A model generated the notes under the pieces. The model did not search any database. It was given only the letters and a program-made list of their open reading frames with translations, and had not been told where the DNA came from. Shown here piece after piece: positions 6,570 to 7,620 of a stretch of 7,620 nt of DNA; position 1 is the stretch's first letter, and each line of letters begins with the position of its first letter. Source of the DNA: an uncultured Bacteroides sp. (GTDB lineage Bacteria; Bacteroidota; Bacteroidia; Bacteroidales; Bacteroidaceae); NCBI GenBank assembly GCA_934716785.1, contig CAKUYM010000208.1, forward strand, positions 1 to 7,620. The letters run 5' to 3'. A program made the position numbers and the translations under genes.

Positions 6570-6591
6570 GACAATCCATCGCATAGCAGAC

Positions 6592-6628
6592 GTATATAAA
6601 TTACAGAGAGATATACCTTAATTACAGA
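6592..6628 (-). promoter_or_regulatory. Predicted activator site: two direct repeats 21 bp apart upstream of the reductase gene
   Basis: On the minus strand, TCTGTAATT starts at 6628 and again at 6607, a period of 21 bp. The proximal copy continues as TCTGTAATTTATATAC (6607-6592), matching 14 of 16 bases of the site at 432-447 before the DXS-like gene. From the proximal copy to the TATCTTTG element is 38 bp, the same as at that gene. The site begins only 15 bp after the stop codon of the efflux gene and fills most of the spacer. Direct repeats two turns apart point to an AraC-type activator, by inference. Confidence 0.6.
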
Positions 6629-6642
6629 TTTCACGGGCAATG

Positions 6643-7620
6643 CTATACGCCGCCACCCAGCGCATGGTAAAGATTGATAATTCCCTGCACTTTGTCAAAC
6701 ACATCCTGCGCCAGCACTAACTCCGCATTCAACAATGACTGCTGAGCCGTCAGCACTTCCAAATAGTTTGTCGTAGAATGCTGCATCAGCAGTTCGGTCT
6801 TGCGCACGGCCTCCTGCAACGTATCAATCTGCCGTGTGCCTATCTTGATACGAGACTGTGCCGTCTGGCATTGCTCCAAGGCATCATTAACCTCCTTTCC
6901 GGCATCCAAGACGGATTGTCGGAACAATAGAGTAGCTTCCTCCTGCCGGGCTTTCGCCACTTTCAGGTTAGCAATATTAGCCCCCTTGTTGAATAGCGGT
7001 TGAGTCAATGCCCCCACTGCCGACAGCAGCCAACTGCCGGGGTTGAGTATCACCCCGCCCCCATTATTCGTCCAGCCGGCAGCTCCCGAAAGAGTGATGG
7101 CGGGATAGAAAGCAGCCCGAGCGGCATTGGTCGCATAAAAAGCCTGCGCCAAGTCCTGCTCAGCCTGTCTCACATCGGGCCGATTGGACAAAAGCTGCAA
7201 AGGTATCCCGACCGCCAATTCTTCCGGAAATTCCTGACCGTCCAATGTACCCCGGTTTATATGCTGCGGAGCCATGGCCAACAATGCCGACAGACTGTTT
7301 TCCGTAGCACGGATGCTTTTCCTTACAGAGAGAACAGATGCCTCAAGCGTCATCCGGTTCGCCTTTGCCTGAAGCACCGCCGCATCGTCCGACCTCCCGG
7401 CACGCTTCAAGGCCTCAAGCGTTTCTACTGTTTTTTTCCAGCTCTCCAATGTGCTCTCATTGATATCAAGTTGCTTGTCGAGCATCAACAGCGTATAATA
7501 GCCGGTTGCAATGGTTGCCACCAATTGTGTCTGCACCGCTTGCTCGTAAGCCCTGCTTCCTTCAAGCGCCGCTTTCGCCCCACGGCGGGCATTGGTGACC
7601 CGACCGAATATATCGACTTC
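6643..7620 (-). CDS. NodT/TolC-type outer-membrane efflux protein, C-terminal part (runs off the right edge)
   Basis: The frame is open from the right edge to a TAG at 6645-6643, giving 325 residues of a protein whose usual length is about 450-480. The N-terminal third is missing. At the edge it reads EVDIFGRVTNARRGAKAALE, matching the W-E-[IL]-D-[LI]-F-G-R motif of the NodT family. Later come LLSNRPDVRQAEQDLAQA and AARAAFYPAITLSGAAG, then LTQPLFNKGANIANLKVAKA and YLEVLTAQQSLLNAEL, all classic for outer-membrane factors of RND efflux systems. These trimers form a beta-barrel and a long periplasmic alpha-helical tunnel that docks on an RND pump and adaptor. Genes for those partners usually lie upstream, here outside the window. 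A GTG at 7536-7534 is an internal valine codon, not the start. No terminator is seen after the stop, so read-through into the reductase gene is possible. Confidence 0.93.
   Translation of the reverse strand, partial: EVDIFGRVTNARRGAKAALEGSRAYEQAVQTQLVATIATGYYTLLMLDKQLDINESTLESWKKTVETLEALKRAGRSDDAAVLQAKANRMTLEASVLSVRKSIRATENSLSALLAMAPQHINRGTLDGQEFPEELAVGIPLQLLSNRPDVRQAEQDLAQAFYATNAARAAFYPAITLSGAAGWTNNGGGVILNPGSWLLSAVGALTQPLFNKGANIANLKVAKARQEEATLLFRQSVLDAGKEVNDALEQCQTAQSRIKIGTRQIDTLQEAVRKTELLMQHSTTNYLEVLTAQQSLLNAELVLAQDVFDKVQGIINLYHALGGGV

Noticed and set aside
7534..7536. GTG as the start of the efflux protein
   Set aside because: The frame stays open upstream to the window edge and encodes the conserved VDIFGR motif, so this GTG is an internal valine.

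Overview
The window looks like chromosomal DNA of a Bacteroides-type bacterium (phylum Bacteroidota). The coding sequences lack Shine-Dalgarno leaders. Several intergenic regions carry the -7 element TAnnTTTG typical of Bacteroides promoters, with TTTG about 20 bp upstream at two of them. The protein families also fit: a MATE pump, a TolC/NodT-type outer-membrane efflux factor, an exported Tricorn-like S41 protease, and a small flavodoxin-fold reductase.

Layout from left to right: (1) the 5' part of a MATE efflux transporter on the minus strand, running off the left edge; (2) a 308-bp divergent regulatory region; (3) a full-length gene on the plus strand for a 585-aa protein of the 1-deoxyxylulose-5-phosphate synthase (DXS) family; (4) a spacer with two 16-bp direct repeats, a strong bidirectional terminator and an AT-rich degenerate repeat block; (5) a 1092-aa exported Tricorn-like protease on the minus strand; (6) a 172-bp spacer with a terminator and the protease promoter; (7) a 179-aa flavodoxin-fold reductase with a compact four-cysteine motif, minus strand; (8) a 127-bp promoter region; (9) the C-terminal 325 residues of a NodT-type outer-membrane efflux protein, minus strand, running off the right edge.

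Two observations stand out. First, the DXS-like gene and the reductase gene, about 6 kb apart and on opposite strands, have the same promoter architecture. Each has two TCTGTAAT-type direct repeats exactly 21 bp apart. The proximal copy continues into a shared 16-mer (14/16 identical), lies exactly 38 bp upstream of an identical TATCTTTGCAA -7 region, and there is no -33 TTTG. This suggests co-regulation by one activator, possibly of the AraC type, whose gene is not in the window. Second, the DXS-like protein keeps the thiamine-diphosphate and catalytic histidine motifs but has lost the residues equivalent to E. coli R420, R478 and D427, which handle the phosphorylated acceptor and the intermediate. 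It is therefore probably a diverged paralog with another substrate rather than the housekeeping DXS.

A speculative picture is a small regulon of a carboligase-like enzyme and a flavin/Fe-S reductase beside efflux genes. The shared operator supports linking the first two; the link to the pumps is only proximity.
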